The notes under the pieces were generated by a model that was not told the DNA's origin, made no database searches, and worked only from the letters and a program-made list of their open reading frames with translations. From Papaver somniferum (Eukaryota > Streptophyta > Magnoliopsida > Ranunculales > Papaveraceae), in assembly GCF_003573695.1 (NCBI RefSeq), contig NC_039361.1:96226279-96290278 (forward strand): DNA of 64,000 nt, given 5' to 3'. The position numbers were made by a program, and so were the translations under genes. Below are positions 34,493 through 45,511 of this stretch, piece after piece. Position 1 is the first letter of the stretch; every line of letters starts with the position of its first letter.

Positions 34493-34990
34493 CTAAAATT
34501 TCTTGCAAGACAACTGGGCTTTTCTTCGGCTCCCCTTGGGCTTCATATGAGTGTCTCGATAAACAAATTCTTCTGAACTATGGGTTTCTAATTCCTGGAT
34601 TTCCTCCGAAATAATATAAGGAGGATCGAGTTGTGGAGTCTGAAAAGACTCAAGTAATACCTCATGCACACTAGGCTCGAGTCCCAAGTTAGGGACTTCT
34701 AATGGGGATACTTGACTGTCACTACCCCCAAACTTAGCGTAGTTAGTACTCTCAGACAAACCTCTAACTGTTGATTGAATTTCGGGGTCCTCAGAGTCTT
34801 TAAAATACTCCAGAGCTTCTTCTAGATCACTACCCCCAAACTTAGGTTTGTCATTACTCTCCGTAAGACCTAGCACTATGGATTGAACTTTAGGATCCAT
34901 AGAGTCTTTAAAGTGCTCGAGAGCTTCTTCTAGTTCTACAGTTTGGTCACTATCTGACTTAAGAGAATTGTATCATCAAATTCATACAAA
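34493..34990 (-). pseudogene. Acidic ORF with two 40-residue repeats (element C)
   Basis: 135 open codons (34900-34493), with the frame traceable somewhat upstream. Two repeats of about 40 residues each carry LEEALEYFKDSEDP or LEHFKDSMDP, then a V-x-GL-x-ES segment and KFGGSD. The first half of the repeat resembles the CLxHF motif of A, B, D and F in spacing and in its acidic turn. It ends with a basic stretch (KPKGSRRK). It takes the place in the element where F has linker, RT and integrase. No enzyme domain is visible. Confidence 0.55.
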
Positions 34991-35109
34991 GAATCATCAA
35001 ATAAAGTGTCGTCCCAATTATTCTGAACTAAAATGCTAGCTATATATAAATCATCATAAGGTTGTCTAGTAGACATTTAGTTCAGTGGTTATATTACCAA
35101 AGGATATGT

Positions 35110-35800
35110 TCATAAGTACGGACTTACAGTTGATGAAAACATCAGCTGTGGGTAAAATGAGCGACCTAAAATCACCGGTATTTGAGCACTGGGGTCCTGA
35201 ATAAGCTGAGTACCTAGAACAACAAAATACACATGATATATAAACTTATCAACCTCAATCAGAGCATCCTCTATGACACCACGAGGTACTTTGATAGACC
35301 TATCAACTAATTGTAGGGTCATTTTGGTTGGTTTAAACTTACCAAGACCTAACTGGCTGTATACATGATATATGAGTAAGTTAACACTATCTCATAAGTC
35401 AAGTAATTCCTTATCCACTGAATAATTATCGATCACACAAGATATAGTGGGGCATCCATGGTCTTTATACTTAGGGGATGTTTGGTTCAGAAGGATTGAA
35501 CTTACTTGACCAGCTAAAAAGGCTTTCTTATTGATATTAAGCTTTCGCTTTCGTGTACAAAGATCCTTAAGGAACTTGGCATAAGCAGGCATTTGCCTAA
35601 TTGCTTCTAATAAAAAGATGTTAATGTTTACCTGCTTAAATGTTTCCATTATTTCGATGAAAGTCGACTATCTCTTTGTTGGAGCTAACAACTGTGGATA
35701 TGGGGCTCTAGGCATAAAGTCTGACTTATCAAGAACCACACTGACATCACTAGAAACTTTATCAGTCTCTTCAGCTAGTGTCTCCTTTTGGGAACTAGAA
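35110..35800 (-). pseudogene. Retropepsin region of element C
   Basis: Two frames, 35649-35392 and 35322-35110, cover the protease region of an Athila-type polyprotein. The N-part has PAYAKFLKDLCTRKRK and the C-part has LQLVDRSIKVPRG and IPVILGRSF. Between them the active-site segment, DLGAS in F, reads DL-stop-DS, so the catalytic loop is destroyed. Confidence 0.72.
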
Positions 35801-35845
35801 GGTGGATTTATAGTATTCCACTATTAGGCATGACTACCTTATTGT

Positions 35846-36355
35846 TTACCGTTTTACCGCTCCTAAAATTGTTACTGAATGGACTCCTCTAGGGATGGGT
35901 ATTGGTTGAATAGGGAACTTACCTTTTTCTCTCAAAGACTCATTTATCTGACTAAACTGGTATTTTAACTTGGTAATATCCTGAGAGTTAGCCTGGACCA
36001 TCTTTTTATTTTCTTTTAAACCTTGTGCAACCGACTGCTGAAATATTGTAGTAATATGAATAAATGATGCGAGAGACTCTTCTAAACTCGTAATTTTCTT
36101 ATCTGAAGGGTTTTGAAATTGTGTTGGACCTGAAGGATTCTTATATCCAAAACCTGGGGGAGCATTAGAATTATTAAACTGACCTTGATTCTGGCCCTTA
36201 GACCATGAAAGGTTCAGATGGTTTCTCCAACCAGGGTTATAGGTTTCTGAATATGGTTCAAATTTTTGAGAGTTATCGAATGTAGTGTTATTATAAAGAG
36301 AATTGGATTGCTCTTCCATAGTCCGGCCTTCCGAAAAAGGCTTATGTTCTACCAC
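35846..36355 (-). pseudogene. Gag C-terminal part of element C
   Basis: 169 codons with SETYNPGWRNH, an Asn/Gln/Pro-rich middle (APPGFGYKNPSG) and a helical stretch before the protease. It matches 58250-58531 and the following part of F. The start of the frame is set by the X2 insertion, which separates it from the gag core at 38846-39151. Confidence 0.7.
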
Positions 36356-36378
36356 TAGTTTGATTCAATTCTAGAGCT

Positions 36379-38730
36379 TTAAAAAGCGGGAGTACAACAA
36401 CCACACCCAATATTTCGATGAGCAATCTGTATGGACTAACTCCAATATACTTTCAAGAGAATCAACTAGACTCAATCTTAATAAATTATATCAAAGAGTT
36501 ATATCTCTCTTTCTTGATTCAATTCTTTACTCAAGCAAATAGAAATCCGCGAGTCTAATTGAATACAAGAGAAAATACTTGAACGGTACCAAAGACTAAT
36601 GTTCAAGTATCAATCAATTTCAATAAACAACCAAAGGTCGGATTTTCAATTGATTGATTCAAACGCACAACCTGTGATATTTCAATTATATAACAAAATA
36701 TAATCCGGAAAAGAAATAACACAGACACCATAATTTTGCTAACGAGGAAACCGCAAATGTAGAAAAATCCTGGGACCTAGTCCAGATTGAACACACACTG
36801 TATTAAGCCGCTACAGACACTAGCCTACTACAAACTAACTTTGGTCTGGAATGTAGTTGAACTCCAATCAATCTCACACTGATCCAAGATACAGTTGTGC
36901 TCCTTACGTCTCTGATCCCAGCAGGATACTACGCACTTGATTCCCTTAGCTTATCTCACCCACAACTAAGAGTTGCTACGACCCAAAGTCGAATACTTTA
37001 ATAAACAAATATATATCACACAGAAAAGTCTACGGTAATAGATAAATCTGTCTCCCACAGAAATACCTACAAGTTTTTGTTCCGTATTTTAATAAATCAA
37101 GGTGAACAGGAACCAATTGATAACCCGGACTTATATTCCCGAAGAACATCCTAGTATTATCAATCACCTCACAATAATCTTAATCGACACGGCGAAATAA
37201 TATATTGTGGAATCACAAATGATGAGACGGAGATGTTTGTGATTACTTTTATATATTTCCCATCGGAGATATTAATCTCAAGCCAATCGTTAGGTTTGTA
37301 CTCAACACGATATAATCAACAAGATCAGATCACGCAACTACGAGAAAGTAGTATCGGTCTGGCTTCACAATCCCAATGAAGTCTTCAAGTCGTTAACCTG
37401 GTTTACAAGAAGAAACCTAAGGTTAAAGGAGAATCGACTCTAGCTAATACAACAAGTATCACACATGAGGTGTGGGGATTAGGTTTACCAGTTGCTAGAG
37501 TTATCCCTTATATAGTCTTTCAAATCAGGGTTTGCAATCAATGTTAGCTTAGTAACAAAGCATTCAATATTCACCATTAAATGAAAACCTGATTAGATTC
37601 AAGCTAATATCTTTCAACCGTTAGATCGAAAACCTAGCTTGTTACACACAAATGAAATGCACGATTTTAGGTTTGTGTAACCGTACCCAAACATGTACAT
37701 TTGTTGGTTCAACAGTAGTTAACAAATGGTTATCCATATGAGCACTTTCATATCAACCATATTCTTCTTCACCATAACTAGTTCAAATGACTCAAATGAA
37801 CTAGTTATAGAGTTGTTCAATTGTATAAATATTATATAACTATACAAGACACAATCAAAGCAAAAATGATTTGATTCACTCGAATCGATTCATGAACTTT
37901 ATAGCCACAGTTTGTAATTTGCATTCCTTAGTTAATATAAATATAAGTTCACAAATAATCGTCTTTAGATATAACCAACTCAAGTTCGCGGACTTAAGTT
38001 CCCGGAAGGAGTTCACAAACTCCAGCAGATATTCTCGGGATGAGAACCTCCGCCAGTTCGCGTACTGGGTTCGCGGACTGAGCTCACAGCTCTTGTTCCG
38101 GTTTTTCTGATCAACAAAGTACGCATACTTTGGTTCAAGGAATAAGGACTTATACATATATGTGTTTCCACCGAATGCTTATATCCAACAATGGTTATAT
38201 ATTCTAAACTCTCATTTCAATCATTGAAACATTCTTAGAGGACATTATATAGTTGTTATTCACAAACTATTTTTCGTCAGAGCCATTTTCAAAGTGATTG
38301 AAACATAACATGAATTTCGTCACTAGGTAAAGATGAACTTGGCCAAAGAAAAATCTTACGAAGACATATTTCGAGAAATAGATATGCGAGATAAACTCGG
38401 CTCGATATAGAAAATGTGTATAATCAAAGTATATATAGCAAAACGACTTTTGTCTCAAGATAGGAGATAGAGTAGATAGACTTTTTAGTGATAGATAAGT
38501 TCAAGTCTCCACATACCTTTTAGTCGACGAAGTTTCACCAGTTCCTTGAGTAGTTCTTCGTCTTGTATGATGATCGCCATGGAGTTCTTGAGCTCAACTA
38601 CATTTTCTATCCTAGTACGAGACTTAGCTATAGTAGACTAGAAATCAAGACTTATAGTTTTGATCACTAACATTGACAAACATGCTTGAGATAACAACGC
38701 ATGCGAGTTCGACCGAGCAGTGCTCTAACA
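36379..38730 (-). mobile_element. Solo copia-type LTR X2 in gag of element C
   Basis: In sense it begins TGTTAGAGCACTGC at 38730 and is homologous to X1 (7262-9125). Flanks GAGCT (36374-36378 and 38731-38735) form a 5-bp target-site duplication. C gag is collinear across the gap with F gag near 58540. A TATATAA box on the minus strand lies near 37515. The sense 3' end lacks about 15 bases present in X1, so the terminal CA is missing. No internal region: a solo LTR left by recombination. Confidence 0.82.
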
Positions 38731-39235
38731 GAGCTTCTAACCTTTTTGCTATCACTGCAGTTTTGTCATCTGATTCAAAAGATTCTTCTACCTTATTAAC
38801 GTTTCCTCTGCCTAGAAGAATTGTTTTCTAGGGTTCCCTACTACTTTACCATTGTTGGGTCTTTTCGGCGATGTCATTCAAAAAGGTTATCGCCTGGTCA
38901 ACAGTCTTATTTTCAAACCCACTTGTACACAAAGACTCGACCATAGTTGTTGGACAATCTAAACCCTCATAAAGGATCTGAACTAACCTTACCTTTTCTA
39001 AGCCGTGATGAGGACATTGTGCCAGTAAATCATTGAACCTTTCCAAATACCTATACAAAAATTTTCCATATAGTTGAGCAAATATGCAAATCTGTTGCCT
39101 AATGGATGATATTTTGTGCCCACGGAAAAACTTATTGAAAAAGTTAGTCATATGTTGAAATCGAGTCCGAAGTCAAACTGTAGATCCAAGATTTGGCTTT
39201 CTCTCTCAGGAAAAAAGGAAATAATCTAAGTTTTT
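38731..39235 (-). pseudogene. Gag core of element C
   Basis: 101 open codons (39151-38846) match the retrotransposon gag domain: FFNKFFRGHKISSIRQQI, then YLERFNDLLAQCPHHG. The F equivalent is at 58655-58996. Further 5' sequence (39160-39235) has decayed frames and is cut at 39235 by element E. Confidence 0.75.
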
Positions 39236-39869
39236 GTTAGAGCATAACTTGGTTGAACCCACCAAGCATTGGTATGTCAAGTTTGGTTGTCATATTTTTA
39301 GTATCAAAACTCATCTAGAGTCGCTTGATTAAATACTATAGTCAACTTTGTTTAGGTTAGACTAGAAAGTCTAGGAATGTTGAGACATACAAATATTACT
39401 CCGAAGACCTGAAGAATGATAAGAAGTAACGATTACAACGACGACATCATAGTAATATTGTCTTGATCTTATTTCCATTCCTAATGTATCTTTCAAGTCG
39501 TGCTATATTGAAAACATAACATGTGAAGCTGTATATATTGTATATAACACTCTAGTGTTGAGATGCAGTCATAATAGTATGATCAAAGTGTCAAGGAAAC
39601 ATATTACGAAGTATAAACGCTTATATTTTGGAACTTCGACATAATCTATTGTGCATATTGGTTATCTGTTTATTATATATATGGGTATGGTTTCATCCTA
39701 GAAAACTATGTATCTTTACATGAGTTTAAGGAAGTATATGTGTGAACTTGTTTCCATAATCAAAAGGGAAATTATGATTGGTCTTGCTATTTTTTGAATA
39801 TCTTTTTGGATGGATAATGGAAGATGACTTTGGTAGAACCTATCTTAACTTTGTTGAGACTTGAGGTAT

Positions 39870-40215
39870 AACCGATCATAGCCTATATAATATATCTAGT
39901 TGTAATCGGTCATGAGCTACATTGTAAATCAAGTTATAATCGATCACAAGCTATATTGGAATGCAAGTTGTCACTGGACATAAGTTACTTTGGGAACCAC
40001 AGTATAACCGGTCACAAGGTGAATTGGGAATTTAGTTGTAATCGATCACAAGCTACCTTTTGGAAGCAAGTTGTAACCGATCACAAGCGAACTCGAGAAG
40101 CAAGATATAACCGGACACAGGCTACTTTGTGAGAAAGGTATAACCGATTACGGCTTGTATTGGGGATCATGTTATAACCAGTCACAACATTTTTTGGAGT
40201 GATGGTTTAATCGGT
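39870..40215 (+). repeat. Minisatellite in LTR E (unit about 40 bp)
   Basis: About eight irregular units with a core like GTTATAACCGATCACAAGCT. LTR H has the related array (49785-50130) with a unit of about 24 bases, so copy number and period have diverged. Confidence 0.78.
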
Positions 40216-40639
40216 TCCATGTACAAAACCAATAATCATGGTTCACATATTTCTTCACGGTGTGTCTGAATTAGGGTTTTGGGTTTGTCAAGTTGAGAAG
40301 CTTCCGTATGTCGACATATTTGAACATGTATATAACTCTTATCATTTATTATTCAAATATATTCCTTGATACTCAAGGTGATCCCTGGTCCGAAAAAGTG
40401 AAAAGCATTTAATTATGATTTTCATCATATATGCTTTAATTACCAACAATTAAAGCATATCCTATGTAGAATATTATTAGTTAATGTGGTAGACTAATAA
40501 TGGAAGTTTTTTTATGAGAGTTTTCGGAAATGTTGGTTAACATTAATTGGAAATAGGAAAACCGAATTAGGAACTTTGATGCATATCTTGAGAATATTTT
40601 CGGTTTTTGAATTTACTTGTTGTCCATACAACCTTGGTC

Positions 40640-40647
40640 TATAAATA
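40640..40647 (+). promoter_or_regulatory. TATA box of LTR E
   Basis: TATAAATA. It is conserved in LTR H on the minus strand near 49230. Confidence 0.6.
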
Positions 40648-42008
40648 TTTTAGTTTGCATTTCTTGCAAACTATCCTAAGAGCCAGGCAAACTTCATTTC
40701 TTGTAGTTTCTGGTGGATCCGTCTATTCGGAGAGGAATGTACCCTAATTAATAGGAGAAATCTCTTACAACCACTCGTTTAAAGACTTCTGTGGAATCAA
40801 GAGCTCTACGAGTACCGTTGGTGGGAAACTAGATAATTGCAGTGTTATTAGTTTTCGATTATTGATTTGGTTGACTAACGGTTGTTGTAACTTTGATTGC
40901 ACCTAGTTTGTTTATTCTTTAAAATCTTCTCTTCTGATATAAGATTCACTCAAATTAGATCAAAGTATCGACGTGATCTTTAAAATCATATTCGGATCTA
41001 AAGACATTTTGTGATAATCCATCGTTAACAGACTCAGTTCTGTACGTGATTGATCACAAGAGGATTCGAGTATTGTTGTGCAGGTATTTGAAGTCAATAA
41101 AAGATTTTTTGAAGACGAAGAAGAATTCTTATAAGTTTTCGTATCTAGTGCACAAACCTTGATCGGATGGGATCCAACTAGAATAGGTTTATCTTTGATA
41201 GAATTTATTGATTAGTTGCATGAGATCGACATCGCTTTATAGTTTCTCTTTGAGATGTATATTGATTGATTGCGAATCTAGAACTTGATTTTTCAGTAAT
41301 CAATATTTTGATTAGTTTAACCAGACAAAGGAGTTTATTAGATTAAACATAAGAGCCTTTATCAACAACTCAACAATATCTTTAGCAAGATTTTTTAGAA
41401 TGGTTACCAAACAGATTCTTCCTTGTTGTTTGGAATACAATCCAAAGGACATGCTATTCACGTGCGTGACTCTAGAAGTCGAAGGCGCATGGATACTTAG
41501 GGAACTAAGTAGCTAGGGGTAGTCTGCTTGGTCTCAACTATACGAAGTTGATATTAGATTTTGTATAACGGCTTAATTCTGAGAGTATTCAAAACTGGAC
41601 TTGGTCCCAGTTTTTTTTGCATTTGCGGTTTCCTCGTTAACAAAATCTTGTTGTGTCGTTTACTTTGTTTTCCGCATTATAATTGTTATTATAATTAAGT
41701 AAATTACACACGTACATTAATTCCGTAACACTTGATATTTATCTTATAGAGTTTCAGTTATTATCGAACCTATTATCAAGTGCGCGCTTTGTTGTCGTAT
41801 CGTCTCGAATCTTGTATCCATAGTCAATCACACAAGTGACCTTATTGTTGTATTGTCTCGATCTCGTATCCATAGACGATCATATGAAGTGTGAACCGAA
41901 TTCGTTGTATTGTCTTGACTCTGTCCATAGGCGATCACGTTCGGTAGAGGACTTATAGGTGGATAAATAAAAGATTGTGGTGTATTTGGGTACCCTCATA
42001 TTTTGAAT

Positions 42009-42020
42009 TGGTGTTAGAGC
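42009..42020 (+). promoter_or_regulatory. tRNA-iMet primer binding site of element E
   Basis: TGGTGTTAGAGC, 10 of 12 bases matching the usual copia primer site TGGTATCAGAGC, two bases after the LTR. Confidence 0.75.
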
Positions 42021-42084
42021 AGGAAAACACAAAAAGATCTAACAATCTATTTTTGGTGCGATCTAAACTATAAGATTTGATCTA

Positions 42085-42441
42085 ATGGATGATTCAGTTA
42101 ACGTAGTAACAAGATTTGACAACTTTAAATACTCGTGGTGGAAGACACGAATGAAGTTTGTAATATTCTCATTCCTAAATTTGTTAGGAATATGGATTAT
42201 GTCCGTGTATGCCTCCACTGACATACATAATATCTTGATTATCATAGAATTGTATCTCTTGGAATTGGATACTAAAAAGTTTGGTGACACTGATATAATT
42301 TTTTATGTGACATGTTTTATCTTGAAAATGCATAAGATTCCACTTGAGATTTTTCTATGTACGAACCATGACTATTATGAAAAATCTGGGATCTTAAATA
42401 TATTTTGTATTTGTTACCCAAATATATATGTACATTTTTAA
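42085..42441 (+). pseudogene. Copia gag N-terminus (UBN2-like), truncated
   Basis: 118 codons starting 65 bases after the primer site. It opens with RFDNFKYSWWKTRMK, the FDG-x-NY-xx-WK-x-RM signature of plant copia gag. After about residue 40 the similarity to gag fades and no zinc knuckle is found. No copia protease, integrase or RT follows. Probably a decayed remnant. Confidence 0.6.
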
Positions 42442-42970
42442 GCCTAAGACTGTCAATTTATCGCTGATCAGGCTGCGATTTTGGAATCCTTGTGACTATG
42501 CAAAGGATGATTTTTCAGTTAATAATTATATTAACAAAGGATTGCTTCATTCACCCCACAACTGCTTTAATGAAGCAAGTGATCTTTTGAAACATTATTT
42601 GAGTCATAACTCTAAAGATATTTTAAAAAAATATCATGTTATGTTGAATTTTGTATACTCTATTGAAATTTTCTGGAGTGAGTTTCCGAAATTTTTATTA
42701 GATCCTGGTAATTATAGAGTTGACAAATATTTGGTCATGAAGATAGAATTAGTCCATAATGAAGAAACGGTCCAAGAAAAATCAATTTTCCAGAAGAAAG
42801 ACCTATTACCGAAATCAGAATTGTTTCCATATACTATAAGATTCTCGATTTCAGAACGATTTCCTAAATACAGTTATTTTCGAAAAATAATGTTTTTGCT
42901 TCCTTTAAAAAGATACGATTATGTTCGACTTCTACACATGTCTTAGAAGAAAGTTTTTGAATATAAAAAC
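42442..42970 (+). other. Element E internal segment with an unrecognised 172-codon frame
   Basis: A frame at 42428-42946 has no domain I recognise; it is Lys/Phe/Tyr-rich and could be decayed coding sequence. It overlaps the end of the gag-like frame, and I do not claim it as a gene. Confidence 0.3.
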
Positions 42971-42982
42971 AGGGTTTTTCAT

Positions 42983-43350
42983 ATGACTGCGGTACAAGGA
43001 AGAACTATGAAGAAAAGGAAATCAAGAGGAAAAAAGACTTCTGAAGAAGATTTGATAAATCCTTTCATTCCTATGAGTGATCTTGAAAAGATCGGTTTTC
43101 CCAGCTTGATCAAAGACAAACATGAACTTACAAATTTTGTGTATAGTGCATGTTTTAACAAGCATCAGATTCTTTAAGGAATGAATTTCACTGCTGAGAA
43201 GAGATTCAATTCAAAAGTCTAAGAAGATGAATATGTAAAGTTTGTTCAAGACCGAAACTAGGAAAAACTTTTTGGTTTGAAAATTTTTCTCCTGAGATGG
43301 TAAGAATTTTTTATGATAATATTCACCATATTGACTATTGTTAGTACCTG
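42983..43350 (+). pseudogene. N-part of a plant-transposon-protein-like gene in element E
   Basis: 65 codons with a Lys/Arg-rich start (MKKRKSRGKKTSEED), then a stop and a continuation in frame (GMNFTAEKRFNSKV, VKFVQDRN) with stops where Gln or Trp is expected. A one-base frame change leads to FENFSPEMVRIFYDNIH. RF-x-S, an R-x-x-ER-like spacing and FSPE-x-V-x-x-FY-x-N are typical of the N-half of the putative plant transposon protein family (Transposase_32-like), from memory of the family. The reading stops at the minisatellite (43372-43920); the C-half resumes at 44406. Confidence 0.45.
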
Positions 43351-43371
43351 AAAATTACTCCCAGGAAAAGG

Positions 43372-43920
43372 TGCTACGGCCTTGGGCTAAGATGCCAAGG
43401 CTGAGAATGACGCACGGCTGCGTGCCATAGACTTGGCATGAGCTTCCAAGGCCGAGAATGACGCACGAATACGTGCCATGGCCTTGACCTAAGCTTGCAA
43501 GGTCGTGAATATTGCGTGGCATGGAGATCCGATCTTGGCCTAAGATTCCAAAGCTGAGAATGTCGCGTGGTTAGGTGTTCCGGCCTTGGCCCAAGCTTCC
43601 AAGGCCGAGAATGATGCGTGTAATGGAGCTCCGGCCTTGGCCTAAGTTGTCAAGGTCGTGAATGGCGCATGGCTAGGTGCTCCATCCTTGGCCTACGCTT
43701 CCAAGGCCGAGAATGTCGCGCCGCTAGGTGCTCTGGCCTTGGCCTAAGCTGCCAAGGCCGAAAATGGCGCGTTGTTAGGTGCTCCGTCCTTGGCCTAAGC
43801 TTCCAAGTCGGAGAATGGCGCACGCGATAGCCCTCTAGCCATGTCCTAAGCTGCCAAGGCCATAAATGGGGCATACGATGGTTCCATAGCCTATGCTGCA
43901 GTGCCATGGCTGACATGCCA
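43372..43920. repeat. Minisatellite, about nine 58-bp units, splitting an ORF
   Basis: Unit core GGCCTTGGCCTAAGCTTCCA, then AGGCCGAGAATG and a GC-rich spacer with GGCGCGTGGCTAGGTGCTCC. It is markedly GC-richer than the surroundings. It lies between the two halves of the plant-transposon-protein-like ORF, together with about 480 bp of non-repeated sequence up to 44400. Confidence 0.82.
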
Positions 43921-44405
43921 CATGCCATATTTTGCCAGATTACATTACGGACTCAGTCAATTGTTTTGACATGACATTTTCCGAGCCGTTTAGCCTATTT
44001 CCCTTTAGCCGAAGTATATAATCTACAATGGCTACATCATGGATCATGGCCTTAGCCACAGCTGGCTAAGGTATTTTGTAAGATATGCAGTGCACGCAAA
44101 GGGATTGGTCGTGCTTAACTAATATGCTTCAATGCTTATGATGTGATCATCATATGGATGCGATCCAGGGTTTGAACTTAAGGCGATATGTCAGGTTTGG
44201 GTCTGAAAACATAGTGCCATTTTAGTACAAGATTCGAACACAATAGTGCCTTTATAGTATGTTCAAGGAACTCGGTCTTGGGAGTTTTGCGACTTGAGAC
44301 GATACTGATATGACTATGTTTTAAGCATGATTTTTTTAATAATTCAAGAATGGCGTTTCATGCTATTCTGAATATGAATAATGCCATGTATATGGCATAA
44401 AAGAT

Positions 44406-45269
44406 ATGTTTATCGGCATACATGACATAACAAGGTTTCTGCTAGGGAAAGCCCTGAAATTTGGCATAGGTATACACTTTCAAAATAACTTTAGGACCAC
44501 TGAGCCCATTGGCCAAACACGGTTTATTGATTTTATTGCGGAATACAAATTATGTTTATGCAGATTCAATAATCCTGATGCCGGGCCAGGGATTATTTAT
44601 ACAACTAGATTATGGCTAATTTACTTCAAATTCCCTTGTCAAAAACTCACCATCGACAACCATAAGAAACTTACCTTTGTATCCTTTGTTGGATGTAATC
44701 CTATTTATGTCAACCGTGGGACGATTTCAGATATCATCGAGTACAATGTAAAAAGTAATCATTTGATTACCGGTGTTGAAATTGATCACGCTACCATTTC
44801 AAACCGTCTCATTGGGAAAAAAAAGGTTGTCTGGGAAAAGGGAAGGTTACCAACCAAAGAGGTACCCTTGTACTTAAGGGTTTTTGGAAAACTTGCTACC
44901 GCAACCGTCTTTGCTTTCACAAGAGACACATCACAGTGGGACAAGGAATTTGCAGATTTTGTATACTTTCTGTTGGAAGGTAACCTGCAAATTGATTTAT
45001 GTGGAATGATTATCAATTAAATGATCAAGATTTCTGAATTCATCACTACCCGGACGTCGCAAAGGAACCTTGGATTTCCCTGTCTTATCACCAATATTTG
45101 TGAAAACACCATGGGAAACAATTTTGGAGATGAAACATTTACCAAATCTATCACTCAGAAACTTATTCAACATATGAGTGGTAGACAAAAATTAAGACTG
45201 ATTGCTGCTTCGACTATTTACATCAATGGGGATCTCATGTTCATGTCCCGAAACTTGGTAGACAATTAA
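44406..45269 (+). pseudogene. C-part of the plant-transposon-protein-like gene in element E
   Basis: A single frame of 287 codons interrupted once by TAA at 45018-45020. Conserved stretches: YLRVFGKLATATVFAFTRDT, then FADFVYFLLEGNLQIDLCGM, then after the stop LGFPCLITNICENTMG. The middle of the C-half of the plant transposon protein domain has a comparable order (an R-x-x-x-P-type segment, a hydrophobic L-L-x-G-x-x-I-x-L, then L-x-F-P-x-L-I). The role of that family is unknown. It occupies the place where a copia element should have pol, so E is non-autonomous. Confidence 0.5.
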
Positions 45270-45511
45270 ACTGTATTCAGAAATAGTTAGCCTTTGCTAC
45301 TCGAAAAGAACCAAAAACTCTACAAGGTATCCTGAAAATTGATGCAGAGTTCTGGAAGGGCAAAGGAAACCAAGAGCCGAACTAGAAAAAGAATGTCAAA
45401 AGTGGTTCAAAGATAAGGAGTATTTTACTTCTTAAATCTCAAAAGAAAATAGACATCAATGTGTTGATTTATTTCGATATTTTGTATTAGTTCTATTTTG
45501 AATAAAACTAT
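45270..45511 (+). other. Right-hand visible end of element E
   Basis: AT-rich sequence without coding signals, cut at 45511 by the F insertion. The last five bases are ACTAT, the presumed left target-site copy of F. The rest of E and its 3' LTR would lie right of F and G, beyond the window. Confidence 0.55.

Larger units (their letters stand above)
33999..36378 (-). mobile_element. Middle part of element C (3' non-coding, acidic ORF, protease, gag end)
   Basis: Continues element C to the right of D. In sense: gag C-terminal part (36355-35846), protease region (about 35800-35110), an acidic repeat ORF (about 34990-34493), then non-coding sequence collinear with 53590-53900 of F, including the AGGA hairpin (34191-34208). 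RT, RNase H and integrase are missing between protease and the 3' part, so C is an internally deleted relative of F. Confidence 0.8.
39236..42006 (+). mobile_element. 5' LTR of copia-like element E
   Basis: 2.77 kb. Begins TGTTAGAGCATAACTTGG, as does LTR H (47945-50753) in reverse. A TATAAATA box lies at 40640-40647. The end is followed by a tRNA-iMet-like primer site. The terminal CA is not perfect (reads GA). The left flank is C gag, which in F continues without interruption, so E is an insertion in C; its right end is not in the window. Confidence 0.8.

Noticed and set aside
43650..43928. 92-codon minus-strand frame rich in Arg, Trp and Pro
   Set aside because: It is the 58-bp minisatellite read through; no domain, start context or conservation.
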